A DNA stretch of 64,000 nt from Bacteroidota bacterium (GTDB lineage Bacteria > Bacteroidota > Bacteroidia > B-17B0 > Aurantibacillaceae). The position numbers were made by a program, and so were the translations under genes. Every line of letters starts with the position of its first letter. Position 1 is the first letter of the stretch. The notes beneath the pieces were generated by a model. It had not been told where the DNA came from, did not search any database, and worked only from the letters and a program-made list of their open reading frames with translations. Positions 25,958-35,723 of this stretch are shown here, in pieces. The DNA is taken from the NCBI GenBank assembly GCA_016185125.1, contig JACPOC010000002.1:62001-126000 (forward strand), given 5' to 3'.

Positions 25958-27976
25958 TTAGGAAAGGAGCTGATATACGGTAAAGGAAGAAATATAAGCA
26001 AGGCTTGTCATAAACACTAACTGTAGAAAAGGCCACTTCCAACTGTTTGTTTCACGCTTAACCGTTGCAATGGTACTCATGCATTGCAATGCAAAGGCAT
26101 AAAATAAAAGCAAAGACCAACACACGGCCATGGTGTACACGGGTTTACCCTCCGCATTACGCTCATTTTTTAAATTTTGTTTAATGGAAGCGTTGGCATC
26201 GCTTTCGTTGGCGCCATAAATAGTAGCCATAGTTCCTACAAAAACTTCGCGGGCGGCAAAAGAAGTAATAAGGGCAATGCCTATTTTCCAATCAAAACCC
26301 AAAGGTTTTATTACGGGTTCAATAAAATGGCCCAACCTTCCCACATAAGAATATTCAAGTTGCTCGGTTTTTAACTTATGAAGTTCTGCATTAGGCATGT
26401 TTTCCTTAAGGCTTTCCACTTTACTGATTTTTTCAGATAAGGCATTATACTTACTGCCATAACCATGTGCGCTAAGAAACCATAGAACAACTGAAATAGC
26501 AAGAATAATTTTACCTGCATCAAAAACAAATACTCTAACTTTATTTATAATCATAATAGCAATATTTCTTAGCTGGGGTAAACGGTACACCGGAAGTTCC
26601 ATCACAAAAAAAGCGGTTTCTTTTACTTTAATAAGTTTTTGCATTATAAAGGCGGTGCAAATTGTGGCAACAAATCCCAATAAATACATTGCTAAAAGAA
26701 CCAAGCCTTTCATATTAAAAATACCAAGAAAAGAATTATCGGGATAAATAAGTGCTATTATTAAAATATAAACAGGTAAGCGGGCAGAGCAACTCATTAA
26801 AGGCATTACGAAAACCGTTATGAGTCGTTCTTTATAGCTTCCGATAGTACGAGCCGCCATAATTGCCGGTACCGCGCATGCTGTTCCGCTGATAAGTGGA
26901 ATAACTGATTTTCCATTCAGGCCAAACCGCCGCATAAGTTTATCCATTATAAAACTTGCTCTGGCCATATAACCCGAATCTTCCAAAATGCCGATAAATA
27001 AAAACAATAGGGCAATTTGAGGAATAAACATAAGTACTCCGCTAACTCCTGCAAGTATTCCGTTTGTAAACAAATCGTTTAGTTGCCCTGCGGGTAAATT
27101 TTGTGCGAGGTAATTTTGTGCTGAAATAAATACATCTTCTATCCACCCCATGGGGTATTCGGCCACATAAAAAATAAATTGAAACACCAGAAATAGAACC
27201 AATAGTAAAAAAACATATCCAAAAACCCGATGTGTAATAAATGCATCTATTTTAGAGGTGGTTTCTTTTATATATAATTCTTTAGGGGTTTTAACGTATT
27301 TGGCAATAATATAATTTATTGTATTAAACCGATAAAGCTGATCGGCATTTACCTCATCGGTTAAATTGCCGGAAATAGTTCTGAGAAAATTTTCATAATT
27401 AAATTTCTCCTTACTTTGCGTAAGGCTAATGTCATAAAAATAACTATCGCTAACACGGGCTTTTAAAATGGCGGCTTTTAACTCTTCGATGCCTTTGTGA
27501 TGACGCGAATCGGTTGGAATTACCTCTATTCCTAAAACACTATTAAGTCCTTTAACATCAATTTTTATGTTTTGTTTTTCAGCCTCATCGCTCATGTTAA
27601 GGGCAAGAACTGTTTTATATTTTAAATCAATGGCTTGAGTGGCGAGCAGTAAATTTCGTTTAAGGTTAGTTGCATCTGCTACAATCACCAGCACGTCAAT
27701 TTCATTTCTATTTTCAAGCAAATAATTACAGGCAATTTTTTCGTCGATTGTTTTTGGAAAAAGGCTGTATGTTCCGGGAAGATCAACTATTGAAATAGCG
27801 TAATTGCCTTGTGCCGAAGTAAAAGTTGTTTGGCCTTCGTGTTTATCAACGGTAACGCCCGCATAGTTGCCGGTTTTTTGATTCAGGCCTGTTAAAGCAT
27901 TAAAAAGACTGGATTTACCTGCGTTAGGATTACCTATTAAGGCTACTTTAATTTTATTATTTTGTAATGAGGACAA
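25958..27976 (-). CDS. feoB: Ferrous iron transport protein B
   Basis: Inner-membrane Fe(II) permease with a cytosolic G domain. G1 is GNPNAGKS (15-22 from the chosen start) and G3 is DLPGTYSL. It is followed by the membrane part with the two Gate-type regions (for example LMSCSARLPVYI and FAAREVFVG). No ATG precedes the G domain in a sensible place. TTG 27976, four bases after the feoA stop, gives 672 residues; an upstream ATG at 28126 would run through feoA in another frame. The feoA-feoB order and spacing indicate an operon. I see no Fur-box-like palindrome in the short space before feoA. Confidence 0.92.
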   Translation of the reverse strand: MSSLQNNKIKVALIGNPNAGKSSLFNALTGLNQKTGNYAGVTVDKHEGQTTFTSAQGNYAISIVDLPGTYSLFPKTIDEKIACNYLLENRNEIDVLVIVADATNLKRNLLLATQAIDLKYKTVLALNMSDEAEKQNIKIDVKGLNSVLGIEVIPTDSRHHKGIEELKAAILKARVSDSYFYDISLTQSKEKFNYENFLRTISGNLTDEVNADQLYRFNTINYIIAKYVKTPKELYIKETTSKIDAFITHRVFGYVFLLLVLFLVFQFIFYVAEYPMGWIEDVFISAQNYLAQNLPAGQLNDLFTNGILAGVSGVLMFIPQIALLFLFIGILEDSGYMARASFIMDKLMRRFGLNGKSVIPLISGTACAVPAIMAARTIGSYKERLITVFVMPLMSCSARLPVYILIIALIYPDNSFLGIFNMKGLVLLAMYLLGFVATICTAFIMQKLIKVKETAFFVMELPVYRLPQLRNIAIMIINKVRVFVFDAGKIILAISVVLWFLSAHGYGSKYNALSEKISKVESLKENMPNAELHKLKTEQLEYSYVGRLGHFIEPVIKPLGFDWKIGIALITSFAAREVFVGTMATIYGANESDANASIKQNLKNERNAEGKPVYTMAVCWSLLLFYAFALQCMSTIATVKRETNSWKWPFLQLVFMTSLAYISSFTVYQLLS

Positions 27977-27980
27977 AAGG

Positions 27981-28208
27981 TTAAGATACCAATTCCACCA
28001 TAATGGCATTAGCTTCTTCGGCGCGCAGACACAATTCATAACCAGCAACCAAAATAGCCAAAGGACAGCCAAAAGGCGCAATTTTTGAAAGCGTAATGGT
28101 TTCGCCGGGTAAACAACCCATTTCAATCATTTTATGGCTTAAATCTCTATTAGTAAATGATTTTATAATAGCTTGCTGGCCTTTGTGTAAATTATTGAGG
28201 GATATCAT
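27981..28208 (-). CDS. feoA: Ferrous iron transport protein A
   Basis: Small SH3-like cytosolic partner of FeoB, 75 residues. The core pattern LSHKMIEMGCLPGETITLS and the ending FGCPLAILVAGYELCLRAEEA are characteristic of FeoA. It directly precedes feoB and is presumably needed for its activity. No feoC is seen. Confidence 0.9.
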   Translation of the reverse strand: MISLNNLHKGQQAIIKSFTNRDLSHKMIEMGCLPGETITLSKIAPFGCPLAILVAGYELCLRAEEANAIMVELVS

Positions 28209-28265
28209 AAAAGCATAAAATTACGCCGTTTTACCGCAAATGCAAATACCACAAAAAAGGTATAT

Positions 28266-29945
28266 TTAAAATGGAACAAAAGTTAGCCCGACCATAAAAT
28301 TAAAACGCTGTGTGGGATAACGTTCCCAACGATAATACCTTTGATTGGCAATATTGTTTAATTTCACAAAAAAACTAAGCATTTTACTGTATCTGTATTC
28401 GGCTGCAAGATTAAGATCGGCCCAACCTTTTAATTGTTTTGGTTTAAGTGCGGTGGTTCCCGCATCCATAAATTGCGTAAGAGTCCATTGCTTGCCCATA
28501 AAAAATAAATCGGCTCGTAATATAAGTTTACTTTGCAGATTATAGATTCCAGAAAAAGTTAAGTCAAAATCGGGCTTATGATAAGCGCGAATTAAATTTT
28601 TAGGTTTATAGATGTAATAATTACCGGATGCAATTAAATTTAATTTTTCTTTTAACTGGTGTTTGAGTTGACCGCCAATGGTTATTAAAGAAGTATTATC
28701 ATACAAAACATTAAAGTGATTATACAACTGATTGGGGCCGCCGTAATCAATTACATAAAAATACATACTGTCGTATTGCGCGTAGCTTGCTTTGGCATCG
28801 TAGGATGTATTACTGCTTAAGTTACCGCGAATTCCACCAAAAATATTGTATTTATTATTGGTATTGGTATAACGCAATGTGGTGTCTATAAAAGGGTTTT
28901 CAGCCCTCAGGCTACGGAAACTATTTTTAATTAACCCACCATTAACTCCTGCATAAGGCACCACCATGTTTTCATAAACATTATAATTTACATTAAGCTG
29001 CGGGTAAAAATAAAAACGTGTTTTATCTTTTAAATTATCAATTGTAGCCGCAACACCAATATTTGCATGCCATTTAACGCCGCGAGCTTCAAACGAAGGA
29101 TTAAGTGTAACTATTAAATTGTTAACAGTATCGTTACTTTGCCTGTGATTATAAAAATCCGTTAAAACATTTAAGTTCAATTTTTCTTTATTGAGAAACA
29201 TAGTGCCATCGCCTTTAAGCTTAATATTATTTTCTTCTTCTCTGTTTAAATTTTGAAGATTATAATAGCTGAGTTTTATATCGTGATTTATGTGGGTACT
29301 ATCTGTATAATGACTTTGCAACTGAAGTTTTGGTTCAAATAATTGGTAGCGTTGTTTAGTATAATTATTATCGTTGATGTGATTAAGCGTGGTATCAAAT
29401 CCATAATAATGTATTACGTTCCTTTCATAATTAAAGTCGCCTTTTAAAGTGTGCTTTTTATACATCTTTTTTCCAAAAATATTTATTGAATTATCACTAA
29501 AGCCACCATAGCCAACATCTTTTAAATGAGTAGTGCTGGAAAAATGTTTTAAATGCGCGCCGTAGTTAATCTCTCTGTTGCGATTATTCGCAATCCAGAA
29601 TTCGCCGTAGGGCATATTATACAATGGGCTATAACCTATTTTTAAAAGAGAGTGATATAATTTTGGAAGTGGTTCGTTCTTCATTTTAGCCGCGCCAATT
29701 AATTGTGCTTCGTATTTTGGAAACATAGGTTTGCTTGCTATGCCGTATTTAATGTTTTCTATTTGCTTTACGGTGTCTTTAATTTCAGGCAAGTCCGCGA
29801 ATTTAATAGCATCTTTAATGGTGGGTTCAAAATCACTTTTTACGCCGTAATTGATGTCATTAATTCCTGTTTGAGAAAAAGAAACACTCACAAAACTTAG
29901 AATTAAAAATCCAATTAACACCCATTCATTTTTTTTATTCCTCAT
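28266..29945 (-). CDS. Outer-membrane beta-barrel protein (TonB-receptor-like)
   Basis: A 559-residue secreted protein with a cleavable signal peptide (WVLIGFLILSFVSVSFSQ). Alternating aromatic/polar strands from about residue 90 to a C-terminal end (FNFMVGLTFVPF) resemble the last part of a TonB-dependent-receptor barrel. No plug domain or carboxypeptidase-like domain is seen, so it may be a plug-less porin-like barrel. The start ATG 29945 places the signal peptide first; ATG 30005 would add 20 residues and lies just after the TPR gene's stop. It follows the 1061-residue TPR protein gene, and the two may act together at the outer membrane. Confidence 0.68.
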   Translation of the reverse strand: MRNKKNEWVLIGFLILSFVSVSFSQTGINDINYGVKSDFEPTIKDAIKFADLPEIKDTVKQIENIKYGIASKPMFPKYEAQLIGAAKMKNEPLPKLYHSLLKIGYSPLYNMPYGEFWIANNRNREINYGAHLKHFSSTTHLKDVGYGGFSDNSINIFGKKMYKKHTLKGDFNYERNVIHYYGFDTTLNHINDNNYTKQRYQLFEPKLQLQSHYTDSTHINHDIKLSYYNLQNLNREEENNIKLKGDGTMFLNKEKLNLNVLTDFYNHRQSNDTVNNLIVTLNPSFEARGVKWHANIGVAATIDNLKDKTRFYFYPQLNVNYNVYENMVVPYAGVNGGLIKNSFRSLRAENPFIDTTLRYTNTNNKYNIFGGIRGNLSSNTSYDAKASYAQYDSMYFYVIDYGGPNQLYNHFNVLYDNTSLITIGGQLKHQLKEKLNLIASGNYYIYKPKNLIRAYHKPDFDLTFSGIYNLQSKLILRADLFFMGKQWTLTQFMDAGTTALKPKQLKGWADLNLAAEYRYSKMLSFFVKLNNIANQRYYRWERYPTQRFNFMVGLTFVPF

Positions 29946-30012
29946 TATTTCAAGACTAGCGTTTTCTTCTGCTGTATTAATATTTTTATAGTGCAATTGA
30001 TTCATAAATGCT

Positions 30013-33000
30013 TTATTTAGGTTGTTCAATAGTAGTTGAGTTAGTAGGAACACTTTTGTTCTTTTCGTATTCTTTGTACATTTTATCAAACAAATCGGCA
30101 TCATCTTTTGTTTGATTAAACTCCACTTTCATCTCTTTACCGGAAGTATTTGTTTCGTTAATTTTTGCTCCTTGTTTTGTTTTAAGATTCTCCAATCGCT
30201 TTTTTGCTTCATCAACATACTCTTGCTTGGTTTTACTGTCAATAATGGTTTCAAGGATTACCTGAGCGCCGCCTTCATTATTTAAGGCAATGTATGCATC
30301 CGCAAGCAAAAGCATACCTTTGCTATTCCAATCGTCATTACTGTAAGAGTAACTGATAAGCTTATTTACTGTTTTCTCAACTTCTTTAAATTCCTGTTTT
30401 TTAAATTGAATCATGGCAATATAGTAATATGCCTCAGCGCCGCTTATATTTTTAGCAGATTTAGTGATGGCTTTAAACTCTATCAAAGCATCGTCGAGTC
30501 TGCTTGTTTCGTATAAAGATTTAGCTTTTATATACTTTGCTTCGCTTAATTGTTGAGGACTCAATTTTTCGGTACTTAACACTTTGGTACATTCTGTTAA
30601 AGCGGTTTCGAACTGGTTTAAATAAAAAGCGCTTCGCATAGCGCCAAATCTTCCTGCACTTTTATTGACTGGGGTTTCCGCAATATCCTGTAGTTGCTGA
30701 AATAAGGGTAAAGCTTCGGAATACTTTTTATCCTTATAATAAATATACGCCGCTTTGGCGTGTGAAACCTCTGAATACAGACCCCGCTGTTTTGAAATAA
30801 CATACAAATATCCTTTTAATGCTTTTTCATAATTACTGTTGCTGTAATTACACTCGGCGGCATTAAACTCCGCTTCCGTTATATGTTTTCCATTAGGAAA
30901 TTTACTGATATATGTTTCCCATTGCGGCAGAGCCACTCCACAATCTTTTTGGTTGTAAAAAGCATCGTAGGCAACATCGTAAGTCTTTTTTTCAAGTTCG
31001 TTTTCAGATAAAGGATTGCCGATAGCTGCAAAGTATTTTTCCATTTCATCAATCTTTCCTTTTTCAGTAAATATTTTTTTAATCGCTTCCAAAACCTCTT
31101 TAGCCGCATCACTCTTAGAATCAATTTTTACGAATTTATCAAAATACTCCAAAGCCTTATCATCTTGCTTCCGTCCGTAATAAATATTTCCTAATTGGGC
31201 ATAACAATTACTAACGAAAGATGAGTTAGGATAATTTTTTAAAATACGGTTATAATAAACAATTGCATTTTCTTCATCCTTTAAATTATTAAAATAAGTA
31301 TCTGCTATTTCATTTAACGCCGCACTTAAGTAATTAGAGGCCGGGTATCTTGATTCTATTTTTTTAAGCTCAGTTATTTTTTCGTTATATCTTTTACTTA
31401 ACCCGTCACATAAAGATTTTTGGTAAAGGGAGTAATCTACATCCAACTTGTTTGCTTCAATGGCTGTTTTGTAATAATCTGATGCTTGTATATAATCGTT
31501 ATTCATAAAATAACAATCGGCTGTTCTTATAGTAGCATCAATGTTTTTATTTTCATCTTCCTTACTTTTAGAAAGCAAAAACTTTCGGAAGCAAACGTTT
31601 GCATTTGTATAATCATCATTATTTCTATTTTCCTTATTCCTTTCTCTTCGCTGAAAAAAAGCATAGCCCATGGCATAATTGCTTAGTTCATATTCTTTCA
31701 ATTGCAATGCACCATCCATTATTTGAAATTTCTTCCAGGCTTCAATAGCTGTTGTGTAATCTTTATTGTTGTAATAAATTTCACCTAACCAATATTGGCA
31801 CAAGGCGTTGAGTTTAAGATCGGTGTTTTGTAATTGCGATTTTTTAAATTGCTTTTCAGCGTTGGATAAATCATTATTATTAAAATATTCTACACCGCTG
31901 TAATAAATCAACTTTTGATAAGTAATTTTTAAAATTGGATCTATGTTTTCTTGGCTTTCAATGCTTTTAATGGCCTGCGCATAATTTTTTGTTGTAGAGT
32001 ATACATTTACTAAAAAATTATAACACTCATTTTTGCGCGGCGACTGGGGATATTCTTTTAAGTACTTTGAAAACGCCTTTACCGCTTCGTTGTACGGATT
32101 AAAGTCAAGCTCATAACTGAGTTTTGCAAATGAAAACAAAGCATCTTCGGTTATCTTTTTATCAAAATCTAATTGGTAGGCTGCATAATATGAGTTTTTA
32201 GCTTGGATCTTCTCATTTAATTTTAAGTAACAATCTGCCATGTGATACCATGAATTTTGCGCCAGAGAATCTTTTAACAATACCGCTTTTTCTAGATACA
32301 TAACTGCGTTTTTGCAATCATTTATTTTATAGTAACAGTATCCCAAAGCATAATTTCCCTGTGGGTTAGAACCAATAGGTGTCTTTTTTAAAAAGTTAAG
32401 GGCATTGTTATAATCTTTTAAGTTAAAATAACTTTCACCTATCATCCTATTAATTTCATCAGACTTTTGTACATTGTTACTATCGTTTAATAATTCCGGG
32501 GCTTCTTTGGTAACAATTTCATATTTGCCTTGTATAAAATATATTTGAGTAATGTAATAGGGTACCACGCTTCCAAAAGTTTCATCGCCGACCAAACGTT
32601 TAAAGCCGACCATAGCGGTTTCATAATTTTTTTCTTTATAAGAAATATGTGAATAATAATAATTTGCCGGGTGTGCATATTTATTATCCACATCTTTAAT
32701 CTCGTAAAAATCCGCCTTTGCTTTATCAGCATTTCCGGTTTCATAATAACTGTAGCCACGCTTAAAATAAAGTTCTGCCAGTTGATCTTTATCTAGTTGG
32801 TAGATATCAACCTTTTGTAAATACTCCAAGGTCTCAGAATATTTTTTCTTTCTAAAATTGGATTTCCCCAAGTAAAAGTTGGCATTATTAATTTTAGAAC
32901 TTTCGGGGTGTTGCTCTATAAACTGTTTCATCTGCCATTCGCCATCCTTATTAAACAATTCAATAGAAGCCGCTGCGGAATAATACTGAGCATCTGCTTT

Positions 33001-33198
33001 TAGTAGGGAAGAATTACTTATTGAAGCAAAGTCATTGAAATTTTTCTGTGCATTTACATATTGTTTTTTATCAAACAATTCCAATCCTTGTTTGTACAGC
33101 GCATCCTTATCTAAATATATCGCTGTTTTTTGTGCGTGCGCTAACGAACAAAAAAATATAAAAACCAATACGGCACTTAAATTTTTAGTGTAAATCAT
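30013..33198 (-). CDS. Large tetratricopeptide repeat protein
   Basis: A 1061-residue exported protein with a signal peptide (residues 1-22, ending SLAHAQ). It consists almost wholly of TPR helices in about 35-residue steps, with signatures such as ALYKQGLELFDKKQYVNAQ, AYYYIAMIQFKKQEFKEVE and ALCQYWLGEIYYNNKDYTTA. The tail (about 1020-1061) is charged and low-complexity. TPR solenoids normally scaffold protein-protein interactions; the periplasm or outer membrane is the likely site. It is upstream of, and probably co-transcribed with, the outer-membrane barrel gene. No enzymatic domain is visible. Confidence 0.85.
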   Translation of the reverse strand: MIYTKNLSAVLVFIFFCSLAHAQKTAIYLDKDALYKQGLELFDKKQYVNAQKNFNDFASISNSSLLKADAQYYSAAASIELFNKDGEWQMKQFIEQHPESSKINNANFYLGKSNFRKKKYSETLEYLQKVDIYQLDKDQLAELYFKRGYSYYETGNADKAKADFYEIKDVDNKYAHPANYYYSHISYKEKNYETAMVGFKRLVGDETFGSVVPYYITQIYFIQGKYEIVTKEAPELLNDSNNVQKSDEINRMIGESYFNLKDYNNALNFLKKTPIGSNPQGNYALGYCYYKINDCKNAVMYLEKAVLLKDSLAQNSWYHMADCYLKLNEKIQAKNSYYAAYQLDFDKKITEDALFSFAKLSYELDFNPYNEAVKAFSKYLKEYPQSPRKNECYNFLVNVYSTTKNYAQAIKSIESQENIDPILKITYQKLIYYSGVEYFNNNDLSNAEKQFKKSQLQNTDLKLNALCQYWLGEIYYNNKDYTTAIEAWKKFQIMDGALQLKEYELSNYAMGYAFFQRRERNKENRNNDDYTNANVCFRKFLLSKSKEDENKNIDATIRTADCYFMNNDYIQASDYYKTAIEANKLDVDYSLYQKSLCDGLSKRYNEKITELKKIESRYPASNYLSAALNEIADTYFNNLKDEENAIVYYNRILKNYPNSSFVSNCYAQLGNIYYGRKQDDKALEYFDKFVKIDSKSDAAKEVLEAIKKIFTEKGKIDEMEKYFAAIGNPLSENELEKKTYDVAYDAFYNQKDCGVALPQWETYISKFPNGKHITEAEFNAAECNYSNSNYEKALKGYLYVISKQRGLYSEVSHAKAAYIYYKDKKYSEALPLFQQLQDIAETPVNKSAGRFGAMRSAFYLNQFETALTECTKVLSTEKLSPQQLSEAKYIKAKSLYETSRLDDALIEFKAITKSAKNISGAEAYYYIAMIQFKKQEFKEVEKTVNKLISYSYSNDDWNSKGMLLLADAYIALNNEGGAQVILETIIDSKTKQEYVDEAKKRLENLKTKQGAKINETNTSGKEMKVEFNQTKDDADLFDKMYKEYEKNKSVPTNSTTIEQPK

Positions 33199-33338
33199 TA
33201 AAGTAAAATTGTGGTAAAAATTATCTCAATAAATTTACTTTTCTAAACATTTGCAGCGGTAATGAAAGCGCGCAGTTATTAACCTATTGGTGTTGATATT
33301 GGGATAAGAGCAAAAGTGATAAAAGGTTACAAAAAATT

Positions 33339-33346
33339 TAACTTTG
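33339..33346 (+). promoter_or_regulatory. Candidate -7 box of ftsE (TAACTTTG)
   Basis: Matches TAnnTTTG and ends seven bases before the ATG at 33354, implying a very short or absent leader. No good TTG element lies at the -33 distance. Confidence 0.4.
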
Positions 33347-33353
33347 CTAACGT

Positions 33354-34022
33354 ATGTCAACACTCGTAAAATTTGAAAACGTTACCGTATTCCAGAATGA
33401 ACGCCCTGTAGTTGGGGATTTAAGTGTTGAAATAAATTCAGGAGAATTTGTTTATTTATTAGGTAAAACCGGAAGCGGGAAAAGCAGTTTTTTAAAAACC
33501 ATTTACGGAGATTTACCCTTAACAATGGGTGTTGGTAATGTTTGCGGACAATCTCTAAATCATTTAAAACCACGACAAATTCCTTTTTTACGAAGAAAAC
33601 TTGGAATTGTATTTCAGGATTTTCAATTACTCAGTGACCGAAATATATATGAAAACCTTAGGTTTGTAATGAAAGCGACTGGCTGGAGCGATGAAACAAA
33701 AATAAAACAACGCGTTAATGATGTTTTAAAAAAAGTTAATCTTGACGATAAAGAATTTAAAATGCCGCATGAACTTTCGGGCGGAGAACAACAACGTGTG
33801 AGTATTGCGAGAGCGCTTGTTAACGAGCCGGAACTTATACTGGCTGATGAACCGACAGGTAACCTTGACCCCGAGACTTCGGAAGAAATTTTAAATTTAT
33901 TAAAAGAAATTAGTAATAGTGGTAGATCTGTACTTTTAGCCACACACGACATGCATATTTACAATAAATTCAAATCACGTACATTGGTATTTGAAAACGG
34001 GAAGGTTACTGAAAAGAACTAA
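33354..34022 (+). CDS. ftsE: Cell division ATP-binding protein FtsE-like
   Basis: ABC-transporter ATPase of the FtsE/LolD group. Walker A GKTGSGKSS is at 37-45, the signature LSGGEQQRV at 141-149, Walker B LILADEP at 161-167 and the switch His in LLATHD near 194. The 222-residue length and the close similarity of layout to FtsE support a role with FtsX in activating septal peptidoglycan hydrolases. No ftsX is adjacent: the next gene is a leftward M3 peptidase. The permease must be elsewhere, and LolD-like or MacB-like alternatives cannot be fully excluded. Confidence 0.8.
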   Translation: MSTLVKFENVTVFQNERPVVGDLSVEINSGEFVYLLGKTGSGKSSFLKTIYGDLPLTMGVGNVCGQSLNHLKPRQIPFLRRKLGIVFQDFQLLSDRNIYENLRFVMKATGWSDETKIKQRVNDVLKKVNLDDKEFKMPHELSGGEQQRVSIARALVNEPELILADEPTGNLDPETSEEILNLLKEISNSGRSVLLATHDMHIYNKFKSRTLVFENGKVTEKN

Positions 34023-34026
34023 GCTC

Positions 34027-35718
34027 TTATATCTTTTCATATTCTTCCTTCACAAAGCTCATTAATTCTTTAACGTAAGCGGGGCTAAAATCAAATTTTA
34101 TGCCTGCAGCTTCGTATATCTGCGGAATACTTTTAGTATAACCAAGGCCTAATGCTTTCTTATAATTATCAATCGCTTTTTTAGGATCTTGTTTGTACTG
34201 ACGCCACATAGCAATTGCACCCAATTGCGCAAACCCGTATTCAATATAATAAAATGGAACTTCAAATAAATGTAATTGTATTTGCCATTTACGTTTTACA
34301 AATTCTTCAAGTCCTTTATAATTGATTACCTCGCTGCCAAAATCTTTCATCAGCCCGGTCCATATCTCATAACGTTCCTCGGTTGTGTGATTCGGCTTTT
34401 GATATAACATATGCTGAAATTTATCAATGGCGGCAATCCAGGGAAGAGCATCCATTACGCCTTCCAGTTGTTGTCGCTTGGCTCGCTTTAATTCGTCTTC
34501 ATCACTAAAAAAAACATTCCAGTGTTCCATACTTATTAATTCCATGCTCATGCTCGCTAATTCAGCAACTTCGCTGGGGGGTGATTTAAACTCCACTAAT
34601 TCAAGGTCTTTATTTAAAAAAGAATGTATGGCGTGCCCGCCTTCATGAACCATAGTTACTAAGTCGCGATGCAAGCCCACCGCGTTCATAAAAATAAACG
34701 GCACATCTGTTTCATACAAGGGATACTGATAACCACCGGGAGATTTGCCAATTCTGCTTTCAAGATCAAGGCGCCTCATGCGATCCATAATTTCTATGCA
34801 ATTACCAAAGTAGGGATCAATCTTGGAAAAACAGATAATTGTTTTTTGTACTAATTCTGCGGCAGTGGCAAAGGGCTTTAAAGGTGCTTTTCCTTCCTCA
34901 TCCACAGATGTATCCCAAGGACGGTAATCATTAATTTTTAATTTTAGTTTGCGCTTTTCTTCATGCGCTTTTATTAAAGGAAGAACGTGCTGCTTAACAG
35001 ACTCATGAAAATTTAAACAATCTTGAACGCTGTAATCAAATCGGCCAAGAGCGCGATGTTTATAATCTCTGTAATTTTTAAAACCTGTATTAAGCGCTAC
35101 CTGATGGCGTATGTTTATTAATTTAGAAAACAATTCATTTAAAGAAGTTTCATCCTCAGCTCTCCTTTCCATGATCTTATAATACACTTCCTCACGAACG
35201 TTTCTGTTTAAATCCTTAAGATAAACAGAGGCTTTTTGAAGGGTCATTTTCTCGCCATTGTATGTTATACTTTGCTCACCGCTTATTGCGCCAAATTGCT
35301 GTTCCAACTCCTGAAGCTGAGTGTTAAGGGGTATGTTTTCTTCTCTAAAAAGGTCTATGCTGTTTTTTACACTTCGCAAATAAATATCATAGCCTTGTTT
35401 GGTAAGGTTTGATGTATGCGGACAAGCAATTAATTTTTTATTTAACTGATTGCTTATTGGTGAAATGTGGGGCTCTATGTTTTGTATAAAATCGTTGAAG
35501 CTGTTTCGGAGTTCTTCACTGTTTGTATCGCAGGTCATTTTTATATAACGCCAGGCCATATCTTCGCTAATAACCGAGCCTAATTCAGAACTATCTTTTA
35601 ACCATTGCTCCAGCAACGGAGTTGAATCGAGTGGCCGGCTTAATAAATTATCAAAATAAGGTTTTAATAGTTCCCAGGTGGTTATTTTAAATTCTGGTTT
35701 TACAAAGTGTCGTTGCAT
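34027..35718 (-). CDS. M3 family oligoendopeptidase
   Basis: Cytosolic zinc peptidase of the M3 (PepF/thimet) family, 563 residues, degrading medium-length peptides. The zinc motif HEGGH is at 358-362, and E386 in PPSEVAEL is the expected third ligand. The helical architecture and the downstream Tyr-rich stretch (PFYYIEYGFAQLGA) are typical. It lacks a signal peptide. It is close to the patatin gene (five-base gap) on the same strand, suggesting an operon, and converges on ftsE. Confidence 0.9.
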   Translation of the reverse strand: MQRHFVKPEFKITTWELLKPYFDNLLSRPLDSTPLLEQWLKDSSELGSVISEDMAWRYIKMTCDTNSEELRNSFNDFIQNIEPHISPISNQLNKKLIACPHTSNLTKQGYDIYLRSVKNSIDLFREENIPLNTQLQELEQQFGAISGEQSITYNGEKMTLQKASVYLKDLNRNVREEVYYKIMERRAEDETSLNELFSKLINIRHQVALNTGFKNYRDYKHRALGRFDYSVQDCLNFHESVKQHVLPLIKAHEEKRKLKLKINDYRPWDTSVDEEGKAPLKPFATAAELVQKTIICFSKIDPYFGNCIEIMDRMRRLDLESRIGKSPGGYQYPLYETDVPFIFMNAVGLHRDLVTMVHEGGHAIHSFLNKDLELVEFKSPPSEVAELASMSMELISMEHWNVFFSDEDELKRAKRQQLEGVMDALPWIAAIDKFQHMLYQKPNHTTEERYEIWTGLMKDFGSEVINYKGLEEFVKRKWQIQLHLFEVPFYYIEYGFAQLGAIAMWRQYKQDPKKAIDNYKKALGLGYTKSIPQIYEAAGIKFDFSPAYVKELMSFVKEEYEKI

Positions 35719-35723
35719 AAAAT

